In this document: positions 43,681 to 52,582 of the stretch, in pieces
Numbering within the stretch: position 1 is the stretch's first letter
Layout: each line of letters begins with the position of its first letter
Source: Parvularcula sp. LCG005
Lineage (GTDB): Bacteria > Pseudomonadota > Alphaproteobacteria > Caulobacterales > Parvularculaceae
Direction: 5' to 3'
DNA: 64,000 bases
Assembly (NCBI RefSeq): GCF_032930845.1
Contig: NZ_CP136758.1
Coordinates: 496,001 to 560,000, forward strand
Notes under the pieces: generated by a model
What the model was told of the DNA's origin: nothing
Seen by the model: only the letters and a program-made list of their open reading frames with translations
Database searches by the model: none
Position numbers and translations under genes: made by a program

Positions 43681-43693
43681 GAACTCTTGCCCC

Positions 43694-44629
43694 TTAGCGC
43701 CGTTTCTCGGGCTGTTCGCCCTCGAGCAGCATATGACCCAGATCGCGGATTTCCTTCTGCAGGGCCCGCGTGTTCTGGGCGTTGCCAGCGTTCAACTCCT
43801 TGATCGCAGCATGCAGGCTGGCGAGCATGTCGCCGCCATCGAGGCTGACGGACTTGCCATCGCCTGTAATGATCGTGGAATTGTCGGTGATACCCGACAG
43901 CCAGTCTTCGAGGTCGGAATAGAAGCGGTTCTGGGCCTGTCCGGCCTGAATATCGAGGAAGCCAAGCACGAGGCTGCCGCCGAGACCGAAGAGCGAGGAC
44001 GAGAAGGCCGTGTTCATGCCGGCGAGCGGCGCATTCAGCCGATTGATCAGCTGGCTGACGGCCGACGCCGAGTCTGAGCCTGTGTCTGCGCCAAGCGCTG
44101 CAATCACGCCTGAGACTTCCGTAACGGTTTGCAGGAGGCCCCAGAATGTGCCGAGCAGGCCGAGGAAAACGAGAAGATTGCCAGCATAGCGGCCAAATTC
44201 GCGGCCTTCATCAATGCGGGTGCCGATGGAATCAAGAATGGCCCGCGATGAGGAAGCCGACAGACGGCCTCCGCGCTCATCGGCGTCGAGCAGGATGCGT
44301 GACATGGCGCCAATCAGTGTCGGCGGGCGGGGCAGGCGCGTGCGCGACGGGTCCACCGAGTTGCGGAAGCCCGACACCCAGCGAATCGCCGGTTCGATCA
44401 CCATGGCCTGCCGGAAATTATAGATGATGCCGATGAAAAGGACGAACAGGATCAGACCGTTCAGCCATGGATTGGCCTGGAACGAGGTAACCAGCAGTTC
44501 ATTCGGATTGGGCGACCAGGGCGACAGTGTATAGCCCACAACCCCGACAACGCCGAGAAAAAGCACCATATTCATGATCGCGCCGCCTGGTCCGGTGAAC
44601 CGAACCGCGCGTTCAAGTGATCGTGACAT
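43694..44629 (-). CDS. MotA/TolQ/ExbB-like proton channel subunit
   Basis: A 311-residue inner-membrane protein with hydrophobic helices near residues 18-36, 55-72, 145-170 and 195-230. The third contains GNLLVFLGLLGTFWGLLQTV and the fourth LAGMNTAFSSSLFGLGGSLVLGFLD, matching the MotA/TolQ/ExbB channel region. The C-terminal tail is short. It is paired with the OmpA/MotB-like gene and no tonB, tolR or flagellar genes are near, so it probably powers an uncharacterised envelope process. ATG 44629. Confidence 0.87.
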   Translation of the reverse strand: MSRSLERAVRFTGPGGAIMNMVLFLGVVGVVGYTLSPWSPNPNELLVTSFQANPWLNGLILFVLFIGIIYNFRQAMVIEPAIRWVSGFRNSVDPSRTRLPRPPTLIGAMSRILLDADERGGRLSASSSRAILDSIGTRIDEGREFGRYAGNLLVFLGLLGTFWGLLQTVTEVSGVIAALGADTGSDSASAVSQLINRLNAPLAGMNTAFSSSLFGLGGSLVLGFLDIQAGQAQNRFYSDLEDWLSGITDNSTIITGDGKSVSLDGGDMLASLHAAIKELNAGNAQNTRALQKEIRDLGHMLLEGEQPEKRR

Positions 44630-44724
44630 GCTGATCCCTCACTTACCCAGATTGCCCATACCCAAGCGTTGTGACCCATTTTCGCACAAAGGTGAAGGTT
44701 CTTATGGGGGCGAAGGACTGATCA

Positions 44725-45600
44725 CTAACCGCTACCCGGCGGAATCCGGCCTGTCAGGGCGCCGCGGACGATCCCCTTATGAAGGGCGCAGCGGATCTGG
44801 TATCGCCAGTGCTGCGGCGTTTGCTCGCCAAAGCGGCGGGCCGCTATCCAGCAATAAAGCCATTTCGCCGCCGATCTGGCAGCGAGAAACCAGCCGCGCC
44901 CCTGACGCTGTCGAACGCCATAGGCCCGCCCGTGTCTCGCCTTCCGCGCCAGCAGCCAGTCGGTTTCCATCCGGTCGGGCAGGACCGGCTCATAGACAAG
45001 CCCCTCATCGAGGCGGACATATCGCGCCCCGCGGGCATAGGCCTCTTCAAAGAAGGCGCTGTCCTCACTTTGGCGAACGCCGCGATCCACCGGGAAGATG
45101 GCATCGAAAAAGGCCGGGTGGGTCATGTCGATCACGCAGCTGGCCGTGTGGCCGGTCATGATCCCCCCCCGGGTGGCGGGAACGATGTGACTGTGGGGTG
45201 AGAGCGACTTCATCCATGCGGGCGCGTCATCGGGATAGGTGGCGATCACCGGACCGAAAACGGCCGCGATGCCAGGCGTCAGGGCGGTGCACAGATGAGC
45301 CAGCCAGTCGGGCGCTGCATGCTCGTCATCATCAATAAAGGCGAGATGGTCGCCCCGGGCGGCATCGAGCGCTGCATTCCGGGCGATGGCGATATTCCGC
45401 GCAGGGGCGTGGATATAGATGAGGGGCAGGGAAACACTCGGCTGCAGTTGCTCAACCAGTGTCTTGGCTGATGGCGTCTCATCATTATCAACGATCAGCA
45501 CACGGTCAATTTGCACGCCGATCTGAGCGTCGACCGAGAGGATTGTCTCTGCGAGGAAGGGGCGGCGATAGGTGCAGATGGCAACGGTCAGGCGGCTCAT
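44725..45600 (-). CDS. Family 2 glycosyltransferase
   Basis: A 291-residue GT-A enzyme: LTVAICTYRRPFLAETILSV at the start, VLIVDNDETPSA, ARNIAIARNAALDAARGDHLAFIDDDE (DxD-type metal motif) and a C-terminal acceptor domain. ATG 45600 overlaps the stop of the next upstream gene as ATGA; the much longer open frame to 45915 lies inside that gene and is not coding. Together with the ExoA-like enzyme and the divergent ExoQ-like gene it suggests an exopolysaccharide pathway. Donor and acceptor unknown. Confidence 0.9.
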   Translation of the reverse strand: MSRLTVAICTYRRPFLAETILSVDAQIGVQIDRVLIVDNDETPSAKTLVEQLQPSVSLPLIYIHAPARNIAIARNAALDAARGDHLAFIDDDEHAAPDWLAHLCTALTPGIAAVFGPVIATYPDDAPAWMKSLSPHSHIVPATRGGIMTGHTASCVIDMTHPAFFDAIFPVDRGVRQSEDSAFFEEAYARGARYVRLDEGLVYEPVLPDRMETDWLLARKARHGRAYGVRQRQGRGWFLAARSAAKWLYCWIAARRFGEQTPQHWRYQIRCALHKGIVRGALTGRIPPGSG

Positions 45601-46637
45601 CTGGGCCTCTGGGTGTTCAGGCTGGCGCGCAGGAAACCCAGCCCCCACGCCAGATGTTCGGTCCCCAGAACAGCGGGTGCCAACAGGGCACAAGGCGCTG
45701 ACGCCGCAATCGCCTTGTACAGACCGAACAGGGCAAGGATCAAAAGATAGGTGGCCGGATAGATCAGCGTGAGCGGCCAGAGGGGCGCCGCCACCAGTGA
45801 TAGGACCAGCGCGGCCGTATGACCAATAGGGATCCACTGCCGCAGCTTGAGGGGCTGCCGGTGGCGACGGACATGCAGCGCGCGCCCCTGACCATAGCGG
45901 AAATATTGCTTCCATAGGCCGAGGAGCGACTGGCGCGGGATGTATTGAATACGGATGTCCGCATCGAGCCAGATCCGCCCGCCATCGGCGAGCAGGCGCG
46001 TATCGTATTCTGCGTCTTCATTGGCGATGAGGCTCTCGTCATAGCCGCCAAGCGCGGTGAACCGCTCGCGCCGAAAGCCTGCATGATGGCCATGATCGAC
46101 AAATCCGGACCGCCGGCCACCACGATGGGCGGATCCGCCCGCACCGAACCGCGTATCCGCGAGCAGGGCGTTGGCCCGGCCGATGATCGTGGGTGATGGG
46201 CCCGGCACGGCATCCATCGGTACCACGAGGCTGTCGCACTCGGTCTCGATCAGGCGTTGCGCCACCGCCAGAAGGAAACCTGGTGGATAGACCGCATGGG
46301 CATCACAGCGGATCAGAATGTCGCGCGATGTAGCTTCGTCGGCGGCGGCGATGTTGAGCGCGGCCGCCTGGCTGCGTCTGGGGTTATGCCGGAGAATAAT
46401 CTGCGGAAAGCGGTCCTGCAGGGCGATGACGATGGCCTGCGTGCCGTCGTTGCTGCCACCATCCATGACGATCAGCTCGATATCGCTTGCGTCGTTCATG
46501 AGCGAGGTCAGGCACGCCTCGATCATCGCGGCCTCGTTGAGGCAAGGGACGACGGCGAGAATGCGCGCGCCAAGGCCGGCAGGTGGCGAAGAGGGCGATA
46601 TATCTGTCACGCCAACGGTCATAGCGCGATTTGTCAT
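45597..46637 (-). CDS. ExoA-like family 2 glycosyltransferase
   Basis: A 346-residue GT2 enzyme with RILAVVPCLNEAAMIEACLTSL, ELIVMDGGSNDGTQAIV, RNPRRSQAAALNIA-type motif (LRHNPRRSQAAALNIAAADE), LIRCDAHAVYPPGFL and GGYDESLIANEDAEYDTRL, ending in hydrophobic helices (about 265-330) that anchor it in the membrane. The arrangement is like ExoA of succinoglycan synthesis, a beta-1,3-glucosyltransferase. Its stop is coupled to the next GT2 gene by ATGA. Divergent to the ExoQ-like ligase gene. Confidence 0.9.
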   Translation of the reverse strand: MTNRAMTVGVTDISPSSPPAGLGARILAVVPCLNEAAMIEACLTSLMNDASDIELIVMDGGSNDGTQAIVIALQDRFPQIILRHNPRRSQAAALNIAAADEATSRDILIRCDAHAVYPPGFLLAVAQRLIETECDSLVVPMDAVPGPSPTIIGRANALLADTRFGAGGSAHRGGRRSGFVDHGHHAGFRRERFTALGGYDESLIANEDAEYDTRLLADGGRIWLDADIRIQYIPRQSLLGLWKQYFRYGQGRALHVRRHRQPLKLRQWIPIGHTAALVLSLVAAPLWPLTLIYPATYLLILALFGLYKAIAASAPCALLAPAVLGTEHLAWGLGFLRASLNTQRPR

Positions 46638-46705
46638 GAAGAAACGTCATCGCGTGGCGTGGATCGACCTTTGTCTGGTGCGATTTTTGCGGCACGCCTT
46701 GGGTC

Positions 46706-47941
46706 ATGACCACGAATTTCACCATGTCGACGCCCTTGCGCGCACGAGCTGCACCGTCCCTGCAGGCGGGCCGCGGCGATGTCGTCGATGAGATGATGCT
46801 GGTTCTGGCGCTGGTGGTGCTGCCGCTCGACTTTCCGATGGCCCAGCCGGTGCGGCCGCTCGTGACGCTGCTGCTGCTTGCCTATGGCGCCCTGCGGTGG
46901 CGATCATTGGCGCCGGTGTTGTGGCAGGGGCGATGGTTTCTGGCGCTGCCGCTGTTCTGCTTTCTGTCGATGATCTGGGCCGACCGGCCCATGGCTGCAT
47001 TCCGTCACGGCGCATTGTTGAGCCTGACCATGGGATTTGCGGCTCTATTCGCTGCCCGTCTGGACCCCAGGCAGATCGCGGTGGCGGTTCTGCTGAGCCA
47101 GGGTGGATTGGCACTGGCGAGCCTCATCATTGATGCGTCCGGCGGTGTTGGGGGGTGGAGCGGTGTGTTCGCGCACAAAAACGTGTTGGGCCAGCGGATG
47201 CTGTTTCTCACCCTGGCTGGGGCGGCCATTCTGTTGCGGCCCGGCTATCGCGGCTTGTGGAAGTTGACCGCCCTCATCCTGCTGCCGCTCGCGCTCTTTC
47301 TCGTGGCCCGGTCCAATTCTGCCACCGCGGTCATCCTTTTGGCTGTCATGGTGCCAGTGGCGGGGCTGCTTGCGCTGGTCTGGGCCCCAGCTGCGTCGGT
47401 GCGGGGCCTGCGCCCGGCTCTGGTCTTGGGCGTACTCGCCACGGGCGCGCTGGCTCTCCTGATCCTCGTCAATGTCTATCACATCGAACCGGTCAATGAC
47501 CTGCTCGATGCCTTTGGCAAGGACCGTACCCTGACGAAACGGACGGAAATCTGGGCACTCGGCAATCGGGCGATCGCTGAGGCGCCCTGGCTCGGCGTGG
47601 GGGCGGCGAATTTCTGGCTGGTCGACAACTGGACCGCGCTGCAATTGACCACGCGATTTCAGACGATGACCCAGACGTTCTCGTTTCACAATCTGTACTA
47701 TCAGCTGATCGTCGATCTGGGGTTGATCGGTCTTCTGGTGTCGCTGTCGGTCTATGGTCGGGCGGTCTACGGCATTGTTGCAACGTGGTGGCGGGACCAA
47801 CGGTTTGCAGATCCGTTCTTCATTACCCTGACGGCGGTGTTCGTCATCCGCAGCCTGTCGGAGGCGGAGCTGTTCTACGCGCTGGTCATGGGGCCGATCT
47901 TGTTCTGGATCATGGCGTTCAGCGCCCTCGTCCGGCGTTAG
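46706..47941 (+). CDS. ExoQ-like O-antigen ligase/polymerase family protein
   Basis: A 411-residue polytopic membrane protein with about ten hydrophobic helices, WSGVFAHKNVLGQRMLFL, and a Wzy_C-type segment (RTEIWALGNRAIAEAPWLGVG, then a large loop and FHNLYYQLIVDLGLIGLLV). ExoQ-type proteins polymerise repeat units of exopolysaccharide at the inner membrane. ATG 46706 is used; ATG 46724 is an alternative. It completes the small EPS group with the two divergent GT2 genes. The stop overlaps the next convergent stop (TTAG 47938-47941). Confidence 0.9.
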   Translation: MTTNFTMSTPLRARAAPSLQAGRGDVVDEMMLVLALVVLPLDFPMAQPVRPLVTLLLLAYGALRWRSLAPVLWQGRWFLALPLFCFLSMIWADRPMAAFRHGALLSLTMGFAALFAARLDPRQIAVAVLLSQGGLALASLIIDASGGVGGWSGVFAHKNVLGQRMLFLTLAGAAILLRPGYRGLWKLTALILLPLALFLVARSNSATAVILLAVMVPVAGLLALVWAPAASVRGLRPALVLGVLATGALALLILVNVYHIEPVNDLLDAFGKDRTLTKRTEIWALGNRAIAEAPWLGVGAANFWLVDNWTALQLTTRFQTMTQTFSFHNLYYQLIVDLGLIGLLVSLSVYGRAVYGIVATWWRDQRFADPFFITLTAVFVIRSLSEAELFYALVMGPILFWIMAFSALVRR

Positions 47942-48405
47942 AATAGGCGGGTACCAAACCGCAGCCACGCCTGGGTCATCACATCACAGAAGCGCTCCGC
48001 AGAAAGACCATATCGGTTCATGACCTGCGCCCGGCGCACGACGGGACCGTTATGGCCATCGACGACATAGACAAGCTCGACCCCATGACCTGATGGGACA
48101 AGCGACTTCACCTGACGCCAGGATACTTTCAGTCCGGTCAGACCCGCATGCTGTTCAATCGCCCGACTGTCGACCTGCAGGAAATTCCAGGTGGGCCAGA
48201 TGCCTGCTGCCAGCAACATGGCGCTGATGACGGTCAGCATGGACATGACATCAAACGGCGCGGCGCGGCCGATCGCGTGGCCATAGGCAATGATGGCGAT
48301 CTGTGAGGTGACGACAATCGCTGCGATGAGCGCGAAGGGCGATTGCCAGAAGCGCGCCTGAAGGCGGACCTCACGGGCGAGAAGGGGCTGTTCGGCGTCG
48401 TTCAT
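47938..48405 (-). CDS. Two-helix membrane protein with PH-like C-terminal domain, unknown
   Basis: A 155-residue protein with two transmembrane helices (about residues 25-45 and 52-75: FALIAAIVVTSQIAIIAYG; VMSMLTVISAMLLAAGIW) followed by a beta-rich domain (FLQVDSRAIEQHAGLTGLKVSWRQVKSLVP, VELVYVVDGHNGPVVRRAQV) that resembles bacterial PH-like or DUF2244-type domains. ATG 48405 is preferred with GAGG at 7 bp. I do not recognise a named family with confidence. Confidence 0.75.
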   Translation of the reverse strand: MNDAEQPLLAREVRLQARFWQSPFALIAAIVVTSQIAIIAYGHAIGRAAPFDVMSMLTVISAMLLAAGIWPTWNFLQVDSRAIEQHAGLTGLKVSWRQVKSLVPSGHGVELVYVVDGHNGPVVRRAQVMNRYGLSAERFCDVMTQAWLRFGTRLF

Positions 48406-48472
48406 CGTCAACCTCAGGGATGCGGCTCGCCTTTCGGCAAGTCAGCCTGCGCCCCAGATGATCGTCATACGC

Positions 48473-48871
48473 TCAGTCCGTGAACGTCAGTTTACCTGGC
48501 GTCGTTAAAGTCGATTTACCATCGGGCAGAGCAACGGGGACCTGACGATAGAAACAGGTCTGCCGACCCGTGTGACAGGCCGCGCCTTCCTGGATGACTC
48601 TGGCGACCAACGTATCCTGATCGCAATCCGTCAGAAGACGAACCACCTTCTGCGTATGACCTGACGTTGCTCCCTTGTGCCAGATCTCCTGGCGTGACCG
48701 GGACCAGTAATGGACCTCGCCGGTCTGACGGGTCAGGCGCAAAGCCTCTTCATTCATGTAGGCCAGCATCAGGACCTCGCCGCTGGCGTGATCCACAGCA
48801 ATGACCGGCATCAGGCCGTCAGCGCCAAAGCGGGGGCGGAAGTCGTGGGTTTCGTCGATGGAATCGGTCAT
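48473..48871 (-). CDS. hisI: Phosphoribosyl-AMP cyclohydrolase
   Basis: A 132-residue cytosolic zinc enzyme opening the purine ring of phosphoribosyl-AMP, the third step of histidine biosynthesis. Motifs: [35 protein letters not shown], and [28 protein letters not shown] containing the metal-binding aspartates and cysteines. The phosphoribosyl-ATP pyrophosphohydrolase (HisE) domain is not fused here. It lies 52 bp downstream of folE, separated by a strong hairpin. Confidence 0.97.
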   Translation of the reverse strand: MTDSIDETHDFRPRFGADGLMPVIAVDHASGEVLMLAYMNEEALRLTRQTGEVHYWSRSRQEIWHKGATSGHTQKVVRLLTDCDQDTLVARVIQEGAACHTGRQTCFYRQVPVALPDGKSTLTTPGKLTFTD

Positions 48872-48892
48872 GCCGGAGAACTAGCGGAAAGC

Positions 48893-48917
48893 CCTGTGGC
48901 CCGTACAGGGCCACAGG
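48893..48917 (-). terminator. Hairpin between folE and hisI, possible terminator or attenuator
   Basis: A perfect 10-bp stem CCTGTGGCCC / GGGCCACAGG with a 5-nt loop lies 7 bp after the folE stop. Only three U residues follow on the minus strand (GGGCUUUCC), so termination may be partial and hisI read-through is possible. Confidence 0.55.
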
Positions 48918-48923
48918 CGGGCA

Positions 48924-49550
48924 TCAGCGACCGATCAGCTTGAAAAAGCGCGCTTCCATGTCCGGGTTTTCCTTGAAGACGCCCGTAAATCGCGTCGTCA
49001 GCGTATCGACACCGTGCTTGTGGACGCCGCGCGTCGACATGCACTGATGCTCAGCCTCAATGACCACCGCCACGCCGAGGGGATCGAGCACCTTGGTCAG
49101 GGTATCGGCGATCTGGGCCGTCATTTTTTCCTGCACCTGCAGGCGCTTGCCATAGATGTCGACGAGGCGGGCGAGCTTCGAAATGCCCACGACCTTGCCG
49201 TTCGGCATGTAGCCGATATGCGCCCGACCAATGATCGGTGCCATGTGGTGTTCGCAATAGCTTTCGAGCCGAATGTTTTTCATCAGGACGATGTCATCAT
49301 AGCCCTCGACCTCTTCGAAGGTACGGGACAACACGGTCTCGGCGTCCTCGGTATACCCGGAGAACCATTCCTTGAAGGCTTTCGCCACCCGGGAAGGGGT
49401 GTCGATCAGGCCCTCGCGCGTGGGATCGTCGCCGGCCCATTTGATGAGGGTCCGCACGGCTGCTTCGGCTTCTTCGGGCGTGACACTGTTGCCCTGTGCC
49501 GCGCCTTTTAGCGCTGCTGCTTTTGGATTGTCGTAGGCAATGACGCTCAT
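48924..49550 (-). CDS. folE: GTP cyclohydrolase I
   Basis: A 208-residue enzyme converting GTP to 7,8-dihydroneopterin triphosphate, the first step to tetrahydrofolate. Zinc-site and active-site blocks: [45 protein letters not shown], and [19 protein letters not shown] with the conserved cysteines and histidines. ATG 49550. It is followed by hisI on the same strand and divergent to cysS, an arrangement also seen in other alphaproteobacteria. Confidence 0.97.
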   Translation of the reverse strand: MSVIAYDNPKAAALKGAAQGNSVTPEEAEAAVRTLIKWAGDDPTREGLIDTPSRVAKAFKEWFSGYTEDAETVLSRTFEEVEGYDDIVLMKNIRLESYCEHHMAPIIGRAHIGYMPNGKVVGISKLARLVDIYGKRLQVQEKMTAQIADTLTKVLDPLGVAVVIEAEHQCMSTRGVHKHGVDTLTTRFTGVFKENPDMEARFFKLIGR

Positions 49551-49732
49551 AGGTCTGTCCTATCATTCCGTTGTGGGATCGCCCCGCCGCAACATCGGGT
49601 CTGGCGCGTGCACCTGTTCTGCCAGGTCGGTCGCAACCGAATAGGCGATATGGAGGCAAGGAGTTCCATCGACAATCGCAAATCCGGCAAGACTGCGTTG
49701 CGCCGCCCGCAGGTTCGGGGCAAATCGCGGCC

Positions 49733-51109
49733 ATGATGACCCTTTCCCTATATGACAGCTACCGCCGCAGCAAACAGAAATTCACCCCGCAAAAGCCAGG
49801 TGAAGTGACGATTTATTGTTGTGGACCAACGGTTTATGCGCCGCCTCACATTGGCAATGCGCGAGCCGCCGTGGTCGCGGACAGCCTGGTCCGCCTGATG
49901 CGTCATCACTATGGGCGCGACAAAGTGCGCTACGCCCGCAATTTCACCGATATTGACGACAAGATCATGAAGGCGGCCCGCGATGAGGGGGTCGAAATCG
50001 GCGTCATTACGGACCGTGCCACACAGATCTATCTCGACGGGCTTGATGCGCTGGGCTGCGAGCGGCCTGACATGGCACCGCGCGCGACCGAGCATATTGA
50101 GGGAATGCAGGCCTTGGTTTCGGCGCTGCTCGACCGCGGTCATGCCTATGAGGGGCAGGGGCATATCCTGTTCGATGTGAACAGCTTTGAGGCGTACGGC
50201 GCCTTATCCGGGCTCGATCGCGATGCCATCATTGCGGGCGCGCGGGTGGAGGTAGCCCCCTACAAGCGGGACGCAGCCGATTTCGTCCTCTGGAAGCCGT
50301 CGGCTGATGATGAGCCGGGCTGGGACGTGCCCGCCGACTGGCCGATCTCGGGCCGGGGACGTCCTGGCTGGCACCTCGAATGCTCAGCGATGATCCGCTC
50401 TGTCCTCGGCGAGACGATCGACATCCATCTCGGCGGGCAGGATCTGCGCTTTCCGCACCACGAAAACGAGATCGCCCAGAGCTGCTGCGGGGCTGAGACC
50501 GGCGGTATTCCGTTAGCGAACTATTGGGTCCATAACGGCATGCTGCGCCTGTCGGGTGAGAAGATGTCCAAAAGTGTGGGCAATATCGAAACGCCGCAGG
50601 AACTGCTGGAGCGGTGGCCGGGTGAAGCGCTGCGCTTTGCGCTGCTGTCGGCGCACTATCGGCAACCGCTCGATTGGTCCGACGATCTGATTGGCGCCGC
50701 CCGCACCCAGCTTGATGGGTTCTACCGCATCATCGACGGCGTGGACGATGCGGTCGCGCCCGATGAACGCTTTGTCGCAGCGCTGGGGGATGATCTGAAC
50801 ACCCCGCAGGCAATCGCCGTGCTTCACGATCTGCGGAACAGTGCCGCCCACGGGGACACGGCTGCGGCCGCGCGGCTTCGCGCGAGTGGCCGTCTCCTCG
50901 GTCTTTTTGGCGTCTCAAGCGCGGAGTGGTTCCAGGGCGGTGCCGATGGTGATCTGTCAGCGGACGATATTGAGGCACTGATCGCTGAGCGGCTCGACGC
51001 GCGCAAGTCCAGGGATTTTGCCCGGGCTGACGCCATTCGCGATGAGCTGACGGCGAAAGGCATCATTCTGGAGGATGGCCCGCAAGGCGTTACCTGGCGC
51101 CGCGGCTGA
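49733..51109 (+). CDS. cysS: Cysteine--tRNA ligase
   Basis: A 458-residue class I synthetase. CGPTVYAPPHIGNARA carries the first zinc cysteine and the HIGH-type motif (His39-Asn42); HLECSAMIRSVLGETIDIHLGGQDLRFPHHENEIAQS supplies the remaining zinc ligands; the KMSKS motif is GEKMSKSVGN. The C-terminal anticodon-binding DALR-type region is present. ATG 49733 or 49736 starts MTLSLYDS; the in-frame extension to 49571 is not family-like. Divergent to folE. Confidence 0.96.
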   Translation: MMTLSLYDSYRRSKQKFTPQKPGEVTIYCCGPTVYAPPHIGNARAAVVADSLVRLMRHHYGRDKVRYARNFTDIDDKIMKAARDEGVEIGVITDRATQIYLDGLDALGCERPDMAPRATEHIEGMQALVSALLDRGHAYEGQGHILFDVNSFEAYGALSGLDRDAIIAGARVEVAPYKRDAADFVLWKPSADDEPGWDVPADWPISGRGRPGWHLECSAMIRSVLGETIDIHLGGQDLRFPHHENEIAQSCCGAETGGIPLANYWVHNGMLRLSGEKMSKSVGNIETPQELLERWPGEALRFALLSAHYRQPLDWSDDLIGAARTQLDGFYRIIDGVDDAVAPDERFVAALGDDLNTPQAIAVLHDLRNSAAHGDTAAAARLRASGRLLGLFGVSSAEWFQGGADGDLSADDIEALIAERLDARKSRDFARADAIRDELTAKGIILEDGPQGVTWRRG

Positions 51110-51164
51110 TGATCGGCATGGTCTGCCTTTCCCCTGTGTGACATGATGGGAGAGGGAGAGACCA

Positions 51165-51788
51165 ATGACCAAGACCGATCTGAAAAAAGATCTGAAGGCA
51201 TTCTACCAGACGCGGGCGAAAACGTTCGAGCTGGTGGACGTGCCGCCCATGAATTTCGTCATGGTCGACGGGCAGAGCAGCCCCGGTGATGCACCCGCCT
51301 ATCTTGAGGCGGTCCAGTGGCTTTACGGGATCAGCTACGCCGCAAAATTCCACGCCAAGACCGAGCTTGACCGTGACTACGTGGTGATGCCGCTGGAAGG
51401 ATTGTGGTGGGCGGTTGATTATGAAGATTACCGCCACGGCAACCGGGATAAATGGCAGTGGACGCTAATGATCATGCAGCCCGACTTCATAACGCCCGCG
51501 ATTTTTGAGCGCGCCTTTGACAAAACAGCCGCAAAGCACGATGCGCCACCACCGGAGTCACTGCGGTTCGAGGCCTTCAGCGAAGGCCTTTCACTGCAGA
51601 TGGTGCATATTGGTCCCTATGCAGACGAGGCCCCGATCATCGATCAATTGCACCGGGAGATTATTCCGGCACGGGGCCTCGTGGAAAATGGTCACCATCA
51701 TGAGATCTACCTGTCCGACCCCCGCAAGTCGGCACCCGAGAAGCTCAAGACCATTCTTCGCCAGCCGGTGATGGCGGCCAAGGCGTGA
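51165..51788 (+). CDS. GyrI-like small-molecule-binding domain protein
   Basis: A 207-residue cytosolic protein of the GyrI-like/SRPBCC-neighbouring SOUL-like group (TTHA0068/YdeE-type): TKTDLKKDLKAFYQTRAKTFELVDVPPMNFVMVDGQSSPGD at the start is typical, then LEGLWWAVDYED and LQMVHIGPYADEAPIIDQLH. GGGAGAGG precedes the ATG. Such proteins bind or hydrolyse small lipophilic molecules; no regulator domain is attached here. Follows cysS by 55 bp and may share its transcript. Confidence 0.85.
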   Translation: MTKTDLKKDLKAFYQTRAKTFELVDVPPMNFVMVDGQSSPGDAPAYLEAVQWLYGISYAAKFHAKTELDRDYVVMPLEGLWWAVDYEDYRHGNRDKWQWTLMIMQPDFITPAIFERAFDKTAAKHDAPPPESLRFEAFSEGLSLQMVHIGPYADEAPIIDQLHREIIPARGLVENGHHHEIYLSDPRKSAPEKLKTILRQPVMAAKA

Positions 51789-51812
51789 CAGGGCGCTCAG
51801 CGCCCCGTCAGA

Positions 51813-52463
51813 CTATCGGGCCTTCTTCGCGCGACGCGCGATTGTGCCGCCCGTCAGAGCCGTCAGCATGAGGACCATGGCCCCCGGAACGGGCACCTCG
51901 GATGTGTCGACGATGCTGAAGCTGATATCGTCGGCATAGGCGTCTGTCGAACTGAACCCGGTCCGATTGAAGACCAGCCGAAGGACCGCATATTGCGCCG
52001 TTGCGGGAATAAGGTCGCTCGCCGTCTCCAGGCTGAAGGCATAAGGCGTTGATGTCGGATCGGTCAGCGTCACTGTGCTGCCAATCTGCGCATCGGCCAC
52101 GTCAAAGAATTGCAGGCTGAGCCGCGCACTGTCCAGAACGCCGCTTGCGGACCGGTTCTGCAATTGGGCGGACAGGTTATATTGGGCCGTGCCCGTCGAA
52201 ATCAGTGCCAGCAGATCACTCAGATCGATCGTCTGTTCCAGTGTTTCGGTTGCGGGTCCTGTGCCGCTGCCAAAACTGTAGCTGCCCTCGTAAACCTCAG
52301 GCGCCGATGAAATGACCGTGGCGTTACCGATCCAGCCATCAATCGTACCGGTTTCGGCATCGCCGTTAACGACGAGATTAACGCCTGTCGTGACGACGGC
52401 GGCCTGCGAGGCCCCCAACAAAAAGAAGCCTGCGCCAGCCACCAGGGCCAATGGATATATCAT
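51813..52463 (-). CDS. Exported protein with PEP-CTERM-like sorting tag
   Basis: A 216-residue protein: a signal peptide (IYPLALVAGAGFFLLGASQA), a beta-sandwich mature region starting NLVVNGDAETGTIDGWIGNA, typical of choice-of-anchor/CBM-like extracellular domains, and a C-terminal tag VPVPGAMVLMLTALTGGTIARRAKKAR that fits the VPxPxA-helix-basic pattern of PEP-CTERM proteins. ATG 52463 is chosen, as AGGAG is 8 bp upstream; ATG 52481 precedes that site. An exosortase elsewhere should process it. Probably a surface or matrix protein linked to exopolysaccharide. Confidence 0.82.
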   Translation of the reverse strand: MIYPLALVAGAGFFLLGASQAAVVTTGVNLVVNGDAETGTIDGWIGNATVISSAPEVYEGSYSFGSGTGPATETLEQTIDLSDLLALISTGTAQYNLSAQLQNRSASGVLDSARLSLQFFDVADAQIGSTVTLTDPTSTPYAFSLETASDLIPATAQYAVLRLVFNRTGFSSTDAYADDISFSIVDTSEVPVPGAMVLMLTALTGGTIARRAKKAR

Positions 52464-52582
52464 GATGTCACTCCTACTCATGGATTGCGAAATGCATCCG
52501 CAATCCTCCCCTGAACGGGGAGCAGGAGACCATGGGCGTGCTGCCTCGTTAATACCCTGAACAGGGTATATTTGACGTCAAC

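Noticed and set aside
42649-44629. Zorya-type defence system (ZorA/ZorB-like pair)
   Set aside because: The channel protein lacks the long cytoplasmic tail of ZorA and no ZorC, ZorD or ZorE gene is adjacent; neighbours are EPS and housekeeping genes.
43694-44629. Flagellar stator MotA
   Set aside because: No flagellar genes nearby and the helix arrangement is closer to TolQ/ExbB; the partner has an unusually long coiled coil.
45601-45915. 105-residue N-terminal extension of the GT2 protein
   Set aside because: Lies antiphase inside the ExoA-like gene; the GT-A domain starts right after ATG 45600, which overlaps the upstream stop.
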